DNA of 16,144 nt from NCBI GenBank assembly GCA_021846145.1, contig JAJZCJ010000045.1, positions 1 to 16,144 of the forward strand. Reading direction: 5' to 3'. Positions 1 to 6,549 of the stretch are shown one piece after another; within the stretch, counting starts at the first letter, position 1; each line of letters begins with the position of its first letter. The notes below the pieces were generated by a model. It searched no databases, was not told the origin of the DNA, and worked only from the letters and a program-made list of their open reading frames with translations. The DNA comes from Bacillota bacterium. GTDB lineage: Bacteria; Bacillota; Bacilli; Alicyclobacillales; SLC66. The position numbers were made by a program, and so were the translations under genes.

Positions 1-41
1 CCAAATAATAAAAAAATGAATCGATGATTTAGGCACCTTTT

Positions 42-79
42 TCCTCCTTCGTGAGTAAAGTTTACGTAGCGAAGGAGGA
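42..79 (+). promoter_or_regulatory. Hairpin enclosing the transporter ribosome-binding site
   Basis: TCCTCCTTCG at 42-51 is perfectly complementary to CGAAGGAGGA at 70-79. The second arm is the Shine-Dalgarno sequence of the NRAMP-type gene, so in the folded RNA the ribosome site is completely paired. Inside the 18-nt loop, GTA 55-57 can also pair with TAC 63-65. The arrangement would repress translation unless something opens the stem. It could be the expression platform of an upstream riboswitch, or a site where a protein or coupled ribosome acts. Only 41 bases upstream are visible, so no aptamer can be judged. Confidence 0.55.
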
Positions 80-85
80 GTGTTT

Positions 86-1411
86 GTGTATCCGACGAAA
101 CCTCCAAACCCCAACGAGCCAGATTCACTAACAGTCGCGGGTACGCTGGACTCCATGCCAACCTCCCCTCGTCTTGCCAAAATACGATGGTTGCGTTTGG
201 TGTGGATTTTGCTTGGTCCAGGACTGATTGCCATGATTGGTGATAATGATGCTGGAGGAGTCATTAGTTATGCGGCGACAGGTGTTACGTTTGGATTTAG
301 TATATTTTTGCCCTTGGTGTTGTTGCTTGCACCTGTAACTTACGCGATTCAAGAAATGTCAATGCGGCTTGGGCTGGTCAGCCAAAAGCCATTCCCCGTA
401 CTGGTGTATGCGTATTTCGGTAAATTTTGGGGTTCGTTTTCCCTGTCCACCTTGTTAATTGAAAATGTTTTGACGTTGGTGACTGAGTTCATTGGAATGA
501 GCATTGGGCTTTCTGTGTTGGGAATACCTTATGCACTGGCAGATGTCATCAGCTTGTTGGCATCGGTTGGCTTTGCGCTGTTTGGTAGGTATTGGTCAAA
601 AGAGCGATTAGCACTCATTGTCGGTGCGCTGAATTTGGTGTTTGTGGGGATTGCTGTAGTCACCTTACATCATGAACTGCGGGTGGGCACGCCTATTACA
701 TGGCAATGGCAGGCAGGGAACAATGCCCATCTGATGTTGTATTTTATCTTGGCTACCATAGGCAATGCGGTGGCACCGTGGATGATTTTTTTTCAAGGTA
801 GCGCGGTAATCGATAAGGGCATGACGCACCGTGATTTGCGTTATGGGCGTCTAGATACGGCACTAGGTAGTGCGGTGCAATCGGTGATCGCATTTGCCAT
901 CTTACTGTGTGGCGCAGCGCTTTTCCATTATGGACTTTCCCATCCAGGTGTGAGTGCAGCCCCTATTTCCATGTTTCGTGGATTTTATCAGGCCTATGGT
1001 GTATATGTGCGCGATTTGTTTGCACTGGGATTGATTAATGCCGGATTCTTGGCAGCGATCACGATCTCATTGTCGACATCTTGGACGTATGCGAGTGTAT
1101 TTCAATGGGCTAAAAGCCTGAACGATCGTCCATGGCAGGCACCCAAATTTTATGTTGTGTATGTGGGAGGATTGGTGATAGCCGCAGCGATTGTACTGAT
1201 CCCTCATTTGCCTTTAACAAGCTTGGCAGTGGCTACGCAAGTCATCGCGGCCATTTTGATGATTCCAATCCTCATTTTTCTCATCCTGCTGACATCAGAT
1301 ACTGCGCTCATGGGAAATTATCGTAATCACTCATTTGCGAAGTGGCGCGCTTGGGCTATTACGTTGATGATCATTGTTTTCTCTCTATCACTTTTTTGGG
1401 GAGTGGGTTGA
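86..1411 (+). CDS. NRAMP-family divalent metal transporter, divergent metal-site motifs
   Basis: This is an integral membrane protein of about 441 residues with roughly 11 hydrophobic segments and a proline-rich cytosolic N-terminus of about 40 residues. NRAMP proteins import Mn2+, Fe2+ or related ions with protons. The TM1 unwound region, normally DPGN, reads DNDAGG (residues 53-58). The TM6 motif, normally MPH, reads APW (about 230-232), so the usual metal-binding methionine is absent. The substrate may therefore differ from classical MntH. A GTG at 80 extends the frame, but it lies one base after the AAGGAGG box; GTG at 86 has the ideal 7-nt spacing and is chosen. The 3' end overlaps the convergent SGNH gene by 24 bases. 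The family call is firm, the substrate is unknown. Confidence 0.85.
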   Translation: MYPTKPPNPNEPDSLTVAGTLDSMPTSPRLAKIRWLRLVWILLGPGLIAMIGDNDAGGVISYAATGVTFGFSIFLPLVLLLAPVTYAIQEMSMRLGLVSQKPFPVLVYAYFGKFWGSFSLSTLLIENVLTLVTEFIGMSIGLSVLGIPYALADVISLLASVGFALFGRYWSKERLALIVGALNLVFVGIAVVTLHHELRVGTPITWQWQAGNNAHLMLYFILATIGNAVAPWMIFFQGSAVIDKGMTHRDLRYGRLDTALGSAVQSVIAFAILLCGAALFHYGLSHPGVSAAPISMFRGFYQAYGVYVRDLFALGLINAGFLAAITISLSTSWTYASVFQWAKSLNDRPWQAPKFYVVYVGGLVIAAAIVLIPHLPLTSLAVATQVIAAILMIPILIFLILLTSDTALMGNYRNHSFAKWRAWAITLMIIVFSLSLFWGVG

Positions 1412-2068
1412 AAATTGCAAAGCATCTGCAAACACCCCTGCAATGACAGATTGACCTTGGGCGTTTGGGTGTATTGGAATCTGTGCACTATGCTTGCTTG
1501 AGGAGCCTGCGACGCCATTACTGTAACCCCGAATCAACTGCGGTTCTGATCCTGCAAACGCTGCGTGTACGGGGGCGATCGGTACGCTGAATTTTTGGGC
1601 AGCGGGCACAATGATCTGTTCATTGTATAAATTGATGGCCTCCGCTGCCACGGGCGTATTGGGAAAAGGGTTGTAAATGGTGCCGATCGCCATCGTTGAT
1701 TGTCTTTTTTGGAGCGAAACAGCAGTGGAAATCACTGAAAAATAAGCTTGGCGACTATAAATAAGGGCTCTTTGAACAGCCGATTTTGATGAGGATGTAA
1801 GCCATAAAGGGAGTGCCTGAATCAGGTCATCTCCGCCGATCAGGATACAAATGGTATCGGCTTCTCTGAGCCCTGCACGCCAGTCTATGTGATACCCCAA
1901 CGCACTGGCTAGGTCCCAACTAGTCATCCCGTCTTGTGCGAAATTGATGTAGTTGGCGTAACGTTTTGAAAATGTAGCAAAATTGTTTGCGAGTTTAGGG
2001 ACGAATCCCTGCGCAGGGCGGAGTCCATAGGCAGTAGCAATGGAATCGCCATAAACGGATAAAAGCAT
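1388..2068 (-). CDS. SGNH/GDSL-type hydrolase (possible spore esterase)
   Basis: The predicted 226-residue protein has no signal peptide. Block I is the N-terminal SVYGDSIA (nucleophile Ser9), block II is INFAQDGMTS (41-50), block III is GGDD (78-81, where GxND is usual), and block V is the HPN with His200. The Asp that normally sits three residues before the His is replaced by Ile, so the catalytic triad looks incomplete or is supplied from elsewhere. The open frame extends 90 codons upstream, but that part lies antisense to the next gene. The ATG at 2068 has AAAGGAGGT 7 nt upstream and leads straight into the GDS motif. A sigma-K-like promoter precedes it. B. subtilis LipC (YcsK), a sigma-K-dependent spore SGNH lipase, is a possible functional parallel, not a proven orthologue. 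Confidence 0.8.
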   Translation of the reverse strand: MLLSVYGDSIATAYGLRPAQGFVPKLANNFATFSKRYANYINFAQDGMTSWDLASALGYHIDWRAGLREADTICILIGGDDLIQALPLWLTSSSKSAVQRALIYSRQAYFSVISTAVSLQKRQSTMAIGTIYNPFPNTPVAAEAINLYNEQIIVPAAQKFSVPIAPVHAAFAGSEPQLIRGYSNGVAGSSSKHSAQIPIHPNAQGQSVIAGVFADALQFSTHSPKK

Positions 2069-2089
2069 GAGGGTTACCTCCTTTGTCCC

Positions 2090-2117
2090 TAAAATATGCA
2101 GTGTCATTCGAACTGGT
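2090..2117 (-). promoter_or_regulatory. Putative sigma-K-type promoter of the SGNH hydrolase gene
   Basis: On the minus strand AC (2117-2116) is followed by exactly 17 bases and CATATTTTA (2098-2090). The latter fully matches the B. subtilis sigma-K -10 consensus CATAnnnTA. The expected start of transcription near 2083 would leave a very short leader, because the Shine-Dalgarno sequence begins at 2084. That is a weakness of the call. Confidence 0.4.
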
Positions 2118-2133
2118 ATGGGCGATTGTGGTG

Positions 2134-2160
2134 ACTGAACTACCTTGGTGTCCATATACT
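2134..2160 (+). promoter_or_regulatory. Putative sigma-K-type promoter of the SpoVIF-like gene
   Basis: AC at 2134-2135, 17 bases, then CATATACT at 2153-2160. The match to CATAnnnTA is 5 of 6 fixed positions (the last A is G). Transcription would start near 2168, about 35 bases before the ATG at 2203. It lies back to back with the minus-strand promoter at 2090-2117. A sigma-A reading (TATACT at 2155-2160) lacks a recognisable -35. Confidence 0.35.
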
Positions 2161-2202
2161 GTAGGGTCAACAAAGAACTGTTGCCAGATATGGGGGATGA
2201 GC

Positions 2203-2646
2203 ATGCACAAAAATACGCTAAGACGTTCGCCCGCGCAAAAGAAAAACGCCAAATCTCGCACTCCTGCAGAAGCGAACAACCATGCCGCAGCGCGCAATGA
2301 CAAGTCAGCGGCCGAACCTGTTGGGTCTTTAGACGCACTGAAGGAAAACATCAAACGAATCGATCGCGGGAATTTGTTTGACGCTTTGAAAAAAGTCAAG
2401 AACATGAAGCCGGAAGAATGGCGAAATCCGCAAACGGTCAAGCAGTTGACCGAGACTATTGCGCAAGATATTGGGGTAAAAGTAGATCCCAAGCGCATCG
2501 ATGCTTTTATGAATGCGTACACTGACATCACGAAAAACTCAGGCGAAAAAGGCCCAGATCTATCCGTCGAGGAAATTGCCAAAAAGTACGCAGCAGATCG
2601 GGTGGATGAAAAAACCTTAAAGGAAATCAAGAAATTCATTAAGTGA
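2203..2646 (+). CDS. Small basic protein with SpoVIF-like C-terminal region
   Basis: The predicted protein has 147 residues. Residues 1-35 are low-complexity and rich in Lys, Arg, Ala and Asn. Residues 41-147 look helical and soluble. The part around 57-103 (LFDALKKVKNMKPEEW, then TVKQLTETIAQDIGVKVD) resembles from memory the stage VI sporulation protein F family (B. subtilis SpoVIF/YjcC), whose members share a TV-x-x-(L/V)-(x)n-(I/V)A-(x)n pattern after an 'N-x-x-x-x-E' stretch. This is a weak visual resemblance only. The frame opens at 2083, but the earlier residues are unlike a protein N-terminus and lie in the promoter region; ATG 2203 follows a GGGGG box by 6 nt, and ATG 2197 is also possible. 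It ends just before a strong terminator. Confidence 0.6.
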   Translation: MHKNTLRRSPAQKKNAKSRTPAEANNHAAARNDKSAAEPVGSLDALKENIKRIDRGNLFDALKKVKNMKPEEWRNPQTVKQLTETIAQDIGVKVDPKRIDAFMNAYTDITKNSGEKGPDLSVEEIAKKYAADRVDEKTLKEIKKFIK

Positions 2647-2652
2647 GTGAAT

Positions 2653-2701
2653 AAAAAAGCGTCATGTCCTTCCGTTTACTGGAAAGACATGACGCTTTTT
2701 T
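2653..2701. terminator. Bidirectional rho-independent terminator
   Basis: AAAAAAGCGTCATGTC (2653-2668) pairs perfectly with GACATGACGCTTTTTT (2686-2701), and the top is extended by TTCC/GGAA. The A-run and T-run serve as U-tracts for transcripts in either direction. It sits between the stop codons of two convergent genes, and its last bases overlap the minus-strand TAA. Confidence 0.92.
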
Positions 2702-3287
2702 ACATTGGCATGGTGCCTGGAGGATAACCATATGGTGGCTGTTGAGGCATACCGGGATATCGCGGTTGCGTCGGTGGTGCAGAGGCAGGCAACTGCGGCG
2801 CTGCGCTTGGGGCAGGTGCTGCGTCTGCTGATGGGGTGGCTGGCGTGTCCGAGTTGCCGCTATCGCCACCTGTCAGGCGCTTGAAAAACGAGTTGCCTAG
2901 TGGTGAATTCATCAAGGCGAGCAGCATGGTGGTAAAGTCACCTGAGTTCAAATTTTTGCCTTTTGATTCTGAAATTTTTTTGAGTAGACCAGATTCCTGT
3001 AGGGAATTGGTGGTGACATAGAGGGTATCGAGTAGACCATCCGCTTGCTGGACGTAGCGTATGCATTGTTTGCAAAAATTGCGCAATGTAGAAATAGTAG
3101 TCAGAGATTCCTCCATGTTTTTGGGAGATAAAATTTTGCCCCAATTGGGTTTATTGGTTTTAGGTGACGTTGGGGTAGAAGGTGTACTTTTCTGTTTTTT
3201 GGGGAGGCGCTTTTTCGTGCGTGATCGTAGGTTTTTGCTGTGTTTTGACGGCTGTTTTTGACCCCGACTTAGTTGTGGTTGCTCCAT
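2700..3287 (-). CDS. Uncharacterised basic/proline-rich protein, possible spore protein
   Basis: The 195-residue protein is not recognised with certainty. Residues 1-50 are very basic and low-complexity (Lys, Ser, Pro, Thr). Residues about 50-138 form an ordered, helix-rich core with two cysteines (CKQC). Residues about 139-195 are Ala/Pro-rich and end in a Pro-Gly-Tyr-Gln tail (PPYGYPPGTMPM), as in some spore coat and exosporium-associated proteins such as the YqfQ/VrrA group. There is no signal peptide or membrane segment. ATG 3287 has AGGAGGTG 7 nt upstream. A sigma-K-like promoter lies just ahead of it. A spore role is inferred from composition, promoter and neighbours, not from homology. 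Confidence 0.7.
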   Translation of the reverse strand: MEQPQLSRGQKQPSKHSKNLRSRTKKRLPKKQKSTPSTPTSPKTNKPNWGKILSPKNMEESLTTISTLRNFCKQCIRYVQQADGLLDTLYVTTNSLQESGLLKKISESKGKNLNSGDFTTMLLALMNSPLGNSFFKRLTGGDSGNSDTPATPSADAAPAPSAAPQLPASAPPTQPRYPGMPQQPPYGYPPGTMPM

Positions 3288-3323
3288 TGTGTGTCACCTC
3301 CTCAGAGAAGACCAATCCACCCT

Positions 3324-3351
3324 TAACATATGACGGGAGGCGACATTTCGT
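3324..3351 (-). promoter_or_regulatory. Putative sigma-K-type promoter of the proline-rich protein gene
   Basis: On the minus strand AC (3351-3350), 17 bases, then CATATGTTA (3332-3324), a full CATAnnnTA match with an extra A before the AC. The predicted start near 3316 gives a leader of about 29 bases containing AGGAGGTG and then the ATG at 3287, which is a natural geometry. Confidence 0.45.
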
Positions 3352-3366
3352 TCTGTATTGAATTGG

Positions 3367-4176
3367 CTATTTTAATTTAGACAAGGTCACCGTTGTTTGG
3401 TGAACTTGCGCTACGCTTGCGGATAACTCTTGCAACTGTGCTGATAATTCTTCTGTATTTGCAGAACTTTCGTGGATTGCTTTCTGAATGGAATCAATCG
3501 CGCGCAAAATTTCTCCAATTTTACCATTGACCTGTTTGCTGGAATCTTTGACTGTCGTGGACAACCGTCGAATTTCACTCGCGACAACGCCAAACCCGCG
3601 TCCGAGATCGCCTGCTCTCGCTGATTCAATCGAGGCGTTCAGCCCTAAAAGGTTTGTTTGTGTCGCCACTTCAGATACCAATGCGTTAATTTCGACGAGT
3701 GCTTTGGCGTGATGGGATAAGTCCTCTACACTATTTGCAATCGCTTCGGAATTCGTCGCTTGTTCCTGCCCGGCAACAGCCATCTCATGCCCTAACGTAT
3801 CGAGCATACCTACGTGTTCCGATAAATTATTGACCCCTTGTTCTAAAAGTTTTGTGTTATCTGATGGAAACACTACACTGACCACTCCGCGAAATGTTTC
3901 ATCTTCGTATAGGGGGATGGATTTTGACACGTAATTAAATCCGAAAGTTTCTGGATTTCCTTGTGCCTCTAAATACTTTTTTTCTTGGTAACACCTAGCC
4001 GTGTTGGTTTTTTTGATATGATCTTGTTCAATGCGATCTCCCACTTCTATGGTGAAGGGGAATCGATGGGACTTTTGCAACCTTGCAATATTCCCATTCG
4101 CATCCATATAAATGATATAACTATCTTGTGGCACCATGCGAAACAATAAATCTAATTCTGAATTCGTACTCATCAT
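3367..4176 (-). CDS. Soluble methyl-accepting chemotaxis-like protein
   Basis: The 269-residue protein has no transmembrane segment or HAMP domain. Residues about 5-110 form a small PAS-like sensor domain. Residues about 115-269 form a shortened chemoreceptor signalling coiled coil, with the CheA/CheW-binding hairpin tip at about 168-206 (ATQTNLLGLNASIESARAG, then GRGFGVVASEIRRL). Typical receptors have long methylation helices on both sides; here they are short. The architecture resembles small cytosolic receptors such as B. subtilis YfmS. The start is the first of two adjacent ATGs; the upstream box is a G-run (GGGGGGAT). No chemotaxis or flagellar gene is adjacent. The 318-base region upstream is shared with the restriction-modification operon. 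Confidence 0.85.
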   Translation of the reverse strand: MMSTNSELDLLFRMVPQDSYIIYMDANGNIARLQKSHRFPFTIEVGDRIEQDHIKKTNTARCYQEKKYLEAQGNPETFGFNYVSKSIPLYEDETFRGVVSVVFPSDNTKLLEQGVNNLSEHVGMLDTLGHEMAVAGQEQATNSEAIANSVEDLSHHAKALVEINALVSEVATQTNLLGLNASIESARAGDLGRGFGVVASEIRRLSTTVKDSSKQVNGKIGEILRAIDSIQKAIHESSANTEELSAQLQELSASVAQVHQTTVTLSKLK

Positions 4177-4494
4177 GCAATCCCCCCGGTATCTGTACTA
4201 TCAGCAATTGTTAGTGAGTATAAAAAATCATAAAACCTGCTATTATTATTTCTGAGATTCATTTTGTGTTTTTCTTCGGTATATTCAGTCTTTTTTAGCG
4301 TGTGCTCGATCCATCCCGCCAAACAAACAAACTGACACTCTATCATGATTGTAACATATTAGGTAATATAGGCAAGACAACGAATATTTACAATAGAGAA
4401 CATATGTACACAAAATGCTATTTCAAAAAACTAATTAAGCGTGTTAAAATTTATTCATAACATGCGCTAGACAAGCCGTTTGGAGGTTTTTGAT
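4177..4494. other. AT-rich divergent intergenic region
   Basis: No convincing gene is seen here. The region separates the minus-strand chemoreceptor gene from the plus-strand methyltransferase gene. Toward the methyltransferase there is a possible promoter CTGACA (4332-4337), 17 bases, CATATT (4355-4360), and a second -10-like TAAAAT at 4445-4450 with a poor -35. Short palindromes ACATATGT (4400-4407) and TTATTCATAA (4451-4460) lie just before the gene. These could be operators for the HTH domain of the methyltransferase. All of these are weak calls. Confidence 0.35.
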
Positions 4495-5769
4495 TTGAGG
4501 ATCGATAAATTCAAGGTCCAAGAACTTATGGCGCAAAAACAAATCTCCACCCAAACAGAGTTGGCGTCACATTTGGGTATAACGAAAAATCAACTTTCAG
4601 TGATGCTTTCCAAAAAATACAGTCCTATCAAAAGTAATGTTCTAAAACTCTGTGAGGTGTTTGATGTGCTTCCATCAGTAATTTTTGAAACCGAAACCGA
4701 ATATGTCCATTTAATGGATGGTGTTTTCAGCGAGATAAGCGCTATGCCAATGTCAGGAATAAAAACAATCGAACTCTTTGCAGGAGCAGGTGGGTTAGCT
4801 TTAGGAATGGAATATGCTGGTCTTGAATCGGTTGCGTTGATAGAAATTGACAAATACGCATGTGACTCCTTAAAACATAACCGACCTGGCTGGAATGTTG
4901 TAAACGAAGATGTGCGAAATATTGATTTTACACAATTTCAGGCAGATGTAATAGTTGGAGGATTTCCTTGTCAAGCATTTAGTTATGCTGGTAAAAAAAT
5001 GGGATTCGAAGATACACGTGGTACATTATTTTTTGAGTTTGCACGAGCTGTGAAGGAATTAGAGCCTAAAATGTTCCTAGCTGAGAACGTCCGTGGAATA
5101 ATAAATCATGACAATGGACGGACATTATCGACTATTTTGTCAGTCCTTTCTGAACTCGGGTATGACGTAAAGTATAAGTTAGTAAACGCAGTCAATTACG
5201 GTGTTCCGCAAAAGCGTGAAAGGGTTCTGATAGTTGGTACTCGAACGGATCTGAAACTTACTTTTCATTTTCCTCGAGAATATCGACGTATTGTGACTCT
5301 TCGTGAAGCTTTGAAAAATGTCCCACAATCTGAAGGCATGAAATACTCGGAAAAACGTCAAGAAATATTGAAACTTGTACCACCAGGAGGTTGTTGGAGA
5401 AACCTGCCAGTGGAATTGCAAAAGTCATTTATGGGGAAGAGTTATTATTCCGGTGGGGGAAGAACGGGAATGGCTCGTCGAATGTCATGGGATGAACCCA
5501 GTCTCACGCTCACAACATCACCATCCCAAAAACAGACAGAAAGATGTCATCCGGAAGAAACTCGCCCCTTTACTGTTAGGGAATACGCAAGAATACAAAC
5601 ATTCCCGGATTGGTGGGAATTTAAAGGAAGTGTAGGAGAACAATACAAACAGATTGGCAACGCCGTTCCTGTGAAGCTGGCTTATAGAGTTGGACAACAA
5701 ATTATTGCGTGCTTGAATGCAAAGGAAGAAGTCACTGATTCTGTAGAACAATTAGTGATGAATATTTGA
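4495..5769 (+). CDS. Type II DNA cytosine-5 methyltransferase with N-terminal HTH domain
   Basis: The 424-residue enzyme would transfer a methyl group from S-adenosylmethionine to C5 of cytosine in the site cut by the next gene's product. Residues 1-65 are an XRE-like helix-turn-helix. The catalytic part has motif I (ELFAGAGGLALG, 93-104), the PCQ loop with nucleophile Cys159, ENV (197-199), QKRER (239-243), and motif X (QIGNAVP, 386-392). The target-recognition region (about 295-350, PPGGCWRNLP and SGGGRTGMARR) resembles methyltransferases of the GGNCC/GGWCC group such as Sau96I, SinI and Eco47II. TTG 4495 is chosen because TGGAGGT ends 7 nt before it; TTG 4480 overlaps that box. HTH-fused enzymes like M.EcoRII and M.SsoII repress their own operon, so autoregulation is likely. 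It is AT-richer than its flanks. Confidence 0.93.
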   Translation: MRIDKFKVQELMAQKQISTQTELASHLGITKNQLSVMLSKKYSPIKSNVLKLCEVFDVLPSVIFETETEYVHLMDGVFSEISAMPMSGIKTIELFAGAGGLALGMEYAGLESVALIEIDKYACDSLKHNRPGWNVVNEDVRNIDFTQFQADVIVGGFPCQAFSYAGKKMGFEDTRGTLFFEFARAVKELEPKMFLAENVRGIINHDNGRTLSTILSVLSELGYDVKYKLVNAVNYGVPQKRERVLIVGTRTDLKLTFHFPREYRRIVTLREALKNVPQSEGMKYSEKRQEILKLVPPGGCWRNLPVELQKSFMGKSYYSGGGRTGMARRMSWDEPSLTLTTSPSQKQTERCHPEETRPFTVREYARIQTFPDWWEFKGSVGEQYKQIGNAVPVKLAYRVGQQIIACLNAKEEVTDSVEQLVMNI

Positions 5770-5794
5770 AGTCACATGAAAAATAAAAAAGGTG

Positions 5795-6535
5795 ATGGTT
5801 TTGGAAGATATTGAAATAAAGACAATTATCAATGAGGCGAAGGACTTTTTTCGTAAAAATGTTGCAGAAAGGCATGTAATCAATACTGAAAAGTGCAGTT
5901 CACTCTCGGAATTTGACGTACATCCGTTTCTTTCGTTGTATTTAGCGTATTTTTTAACGGGCAATGCTGATTCAAAAAGTATAGCAAAAGCCATGGTTCT
6001 TCCACGGGTTTTAGGAACCTCAATCACCACATCGTTTGGGACACAATTCCAAAAATTTTGTACCCATGTTTTAGCCGGATTTGCTTCCGTAGTTCCAGGG
6101 TTAGACATTGAATTCATTGACCAGATTGATGGGCGTAAAAAATATTGCCAGGTCAAAACAGGGCCAAACACAATTAACAGGGACGACGTAGATACGATTG
6201 ATGGGCATTTTACAGACATAAAAAATTTAGCCCGTACTAATAATTTGAACATTGCATATGGCGATCTTGTGGTTGGAGTGTTAAGAGGAACGGAGGACGA
6301 ATTGAGCAACCACTATAAGCGGATCAAAGAAAAATGTCACTATCCTGTTTATGCTGGCCAAGAGTTTTGGCATCGACTCACTGGCAGCCCTGCTTTTTAT
6401 TTTGATTTAATAGAAGCAATTGCAGAGGTGGCGTTGGAAATTGACGGGACGGATTTATTGGAAACCGTCATCAATAGGCTCGCCAAAGAGATAGAGGCAT
6501 CGGGCATCGCAAGATTAGGCAAAATGGATGCTTAA
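5795..6535 (+). CDS. Type II restriction endonuclease, Eco47II-like
   Basis: The 246-residue protein follows the methyltransferase by 25 bases and is the expected partner nuclease. The segment FGTQFQKFCTHVL (81-93), IEFIDQIDGRKKYCQVKTGP (105-124), NLARTNNLNI and FWHRLTG matches what I recall of the Eco47II family (cuts GGNCC). The likely PD-(D/E)xK site is Asp109 or Asp112 with Gln119-Val-Lys121, so Gln replaces the usual Glu/Asp. The start is uncertain: GTG 5792, ATG 5795 and TTG 5801 are all in frame, and the AGGTGAT box (5790-5796) is positioned best for TTG 5801. ATG is used here. Specificity is inferred from family resemblance and is consistent with the methyltransferase target domain. 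Confidence 0.8.
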   Translation: MVLEDIEIKTIINEAKDFFRKNVAERHVINTEKCSSLSEFDVHPFLSLYLAYFLTGNADSKSIAKAMVLPRVLGTSITTSFGTQFQKFCTHVLAGFASVVPGLDIEFIDQIDGRKKYCQVKTGPNTINRDDVDTIDGHFTDIKNLARTNNLNIAYGDLVVGVLRGTEDELSNHYKRIKEKCHYPVYAGQEFWHRLTGSPAFYFDLIEAIAEVALEIDGTDLLETVINRLAKEIEASGIARLGKMDA

Positions 6536-6549
6536 AATGGGCTAATACT

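Noticed and set aside
2069..2338. N-terminal extension of the SGNH hydrolase frame
   Set aside because: The extra 90 codons lie antisense to the neighbour, and an optimal Shine-Dalgarno box and ATG precede the GDS motif at 2068.
1995..2639. Open frame of 214 codons on the minus strand
   Set aside because: It is antisense to the SpoVIF-like gene and overlaps the SGNH start; both of those have good ribosome sites or motifs, and this frame has none.
4206..4245. Sigma-D-like (flagellar) promoter for the chemoreceptor gene, GCTGATAG on the minus strand
   Set aside because: The -10 has two mismatches to GCCGATAA and there is no TAAA at the right distance.
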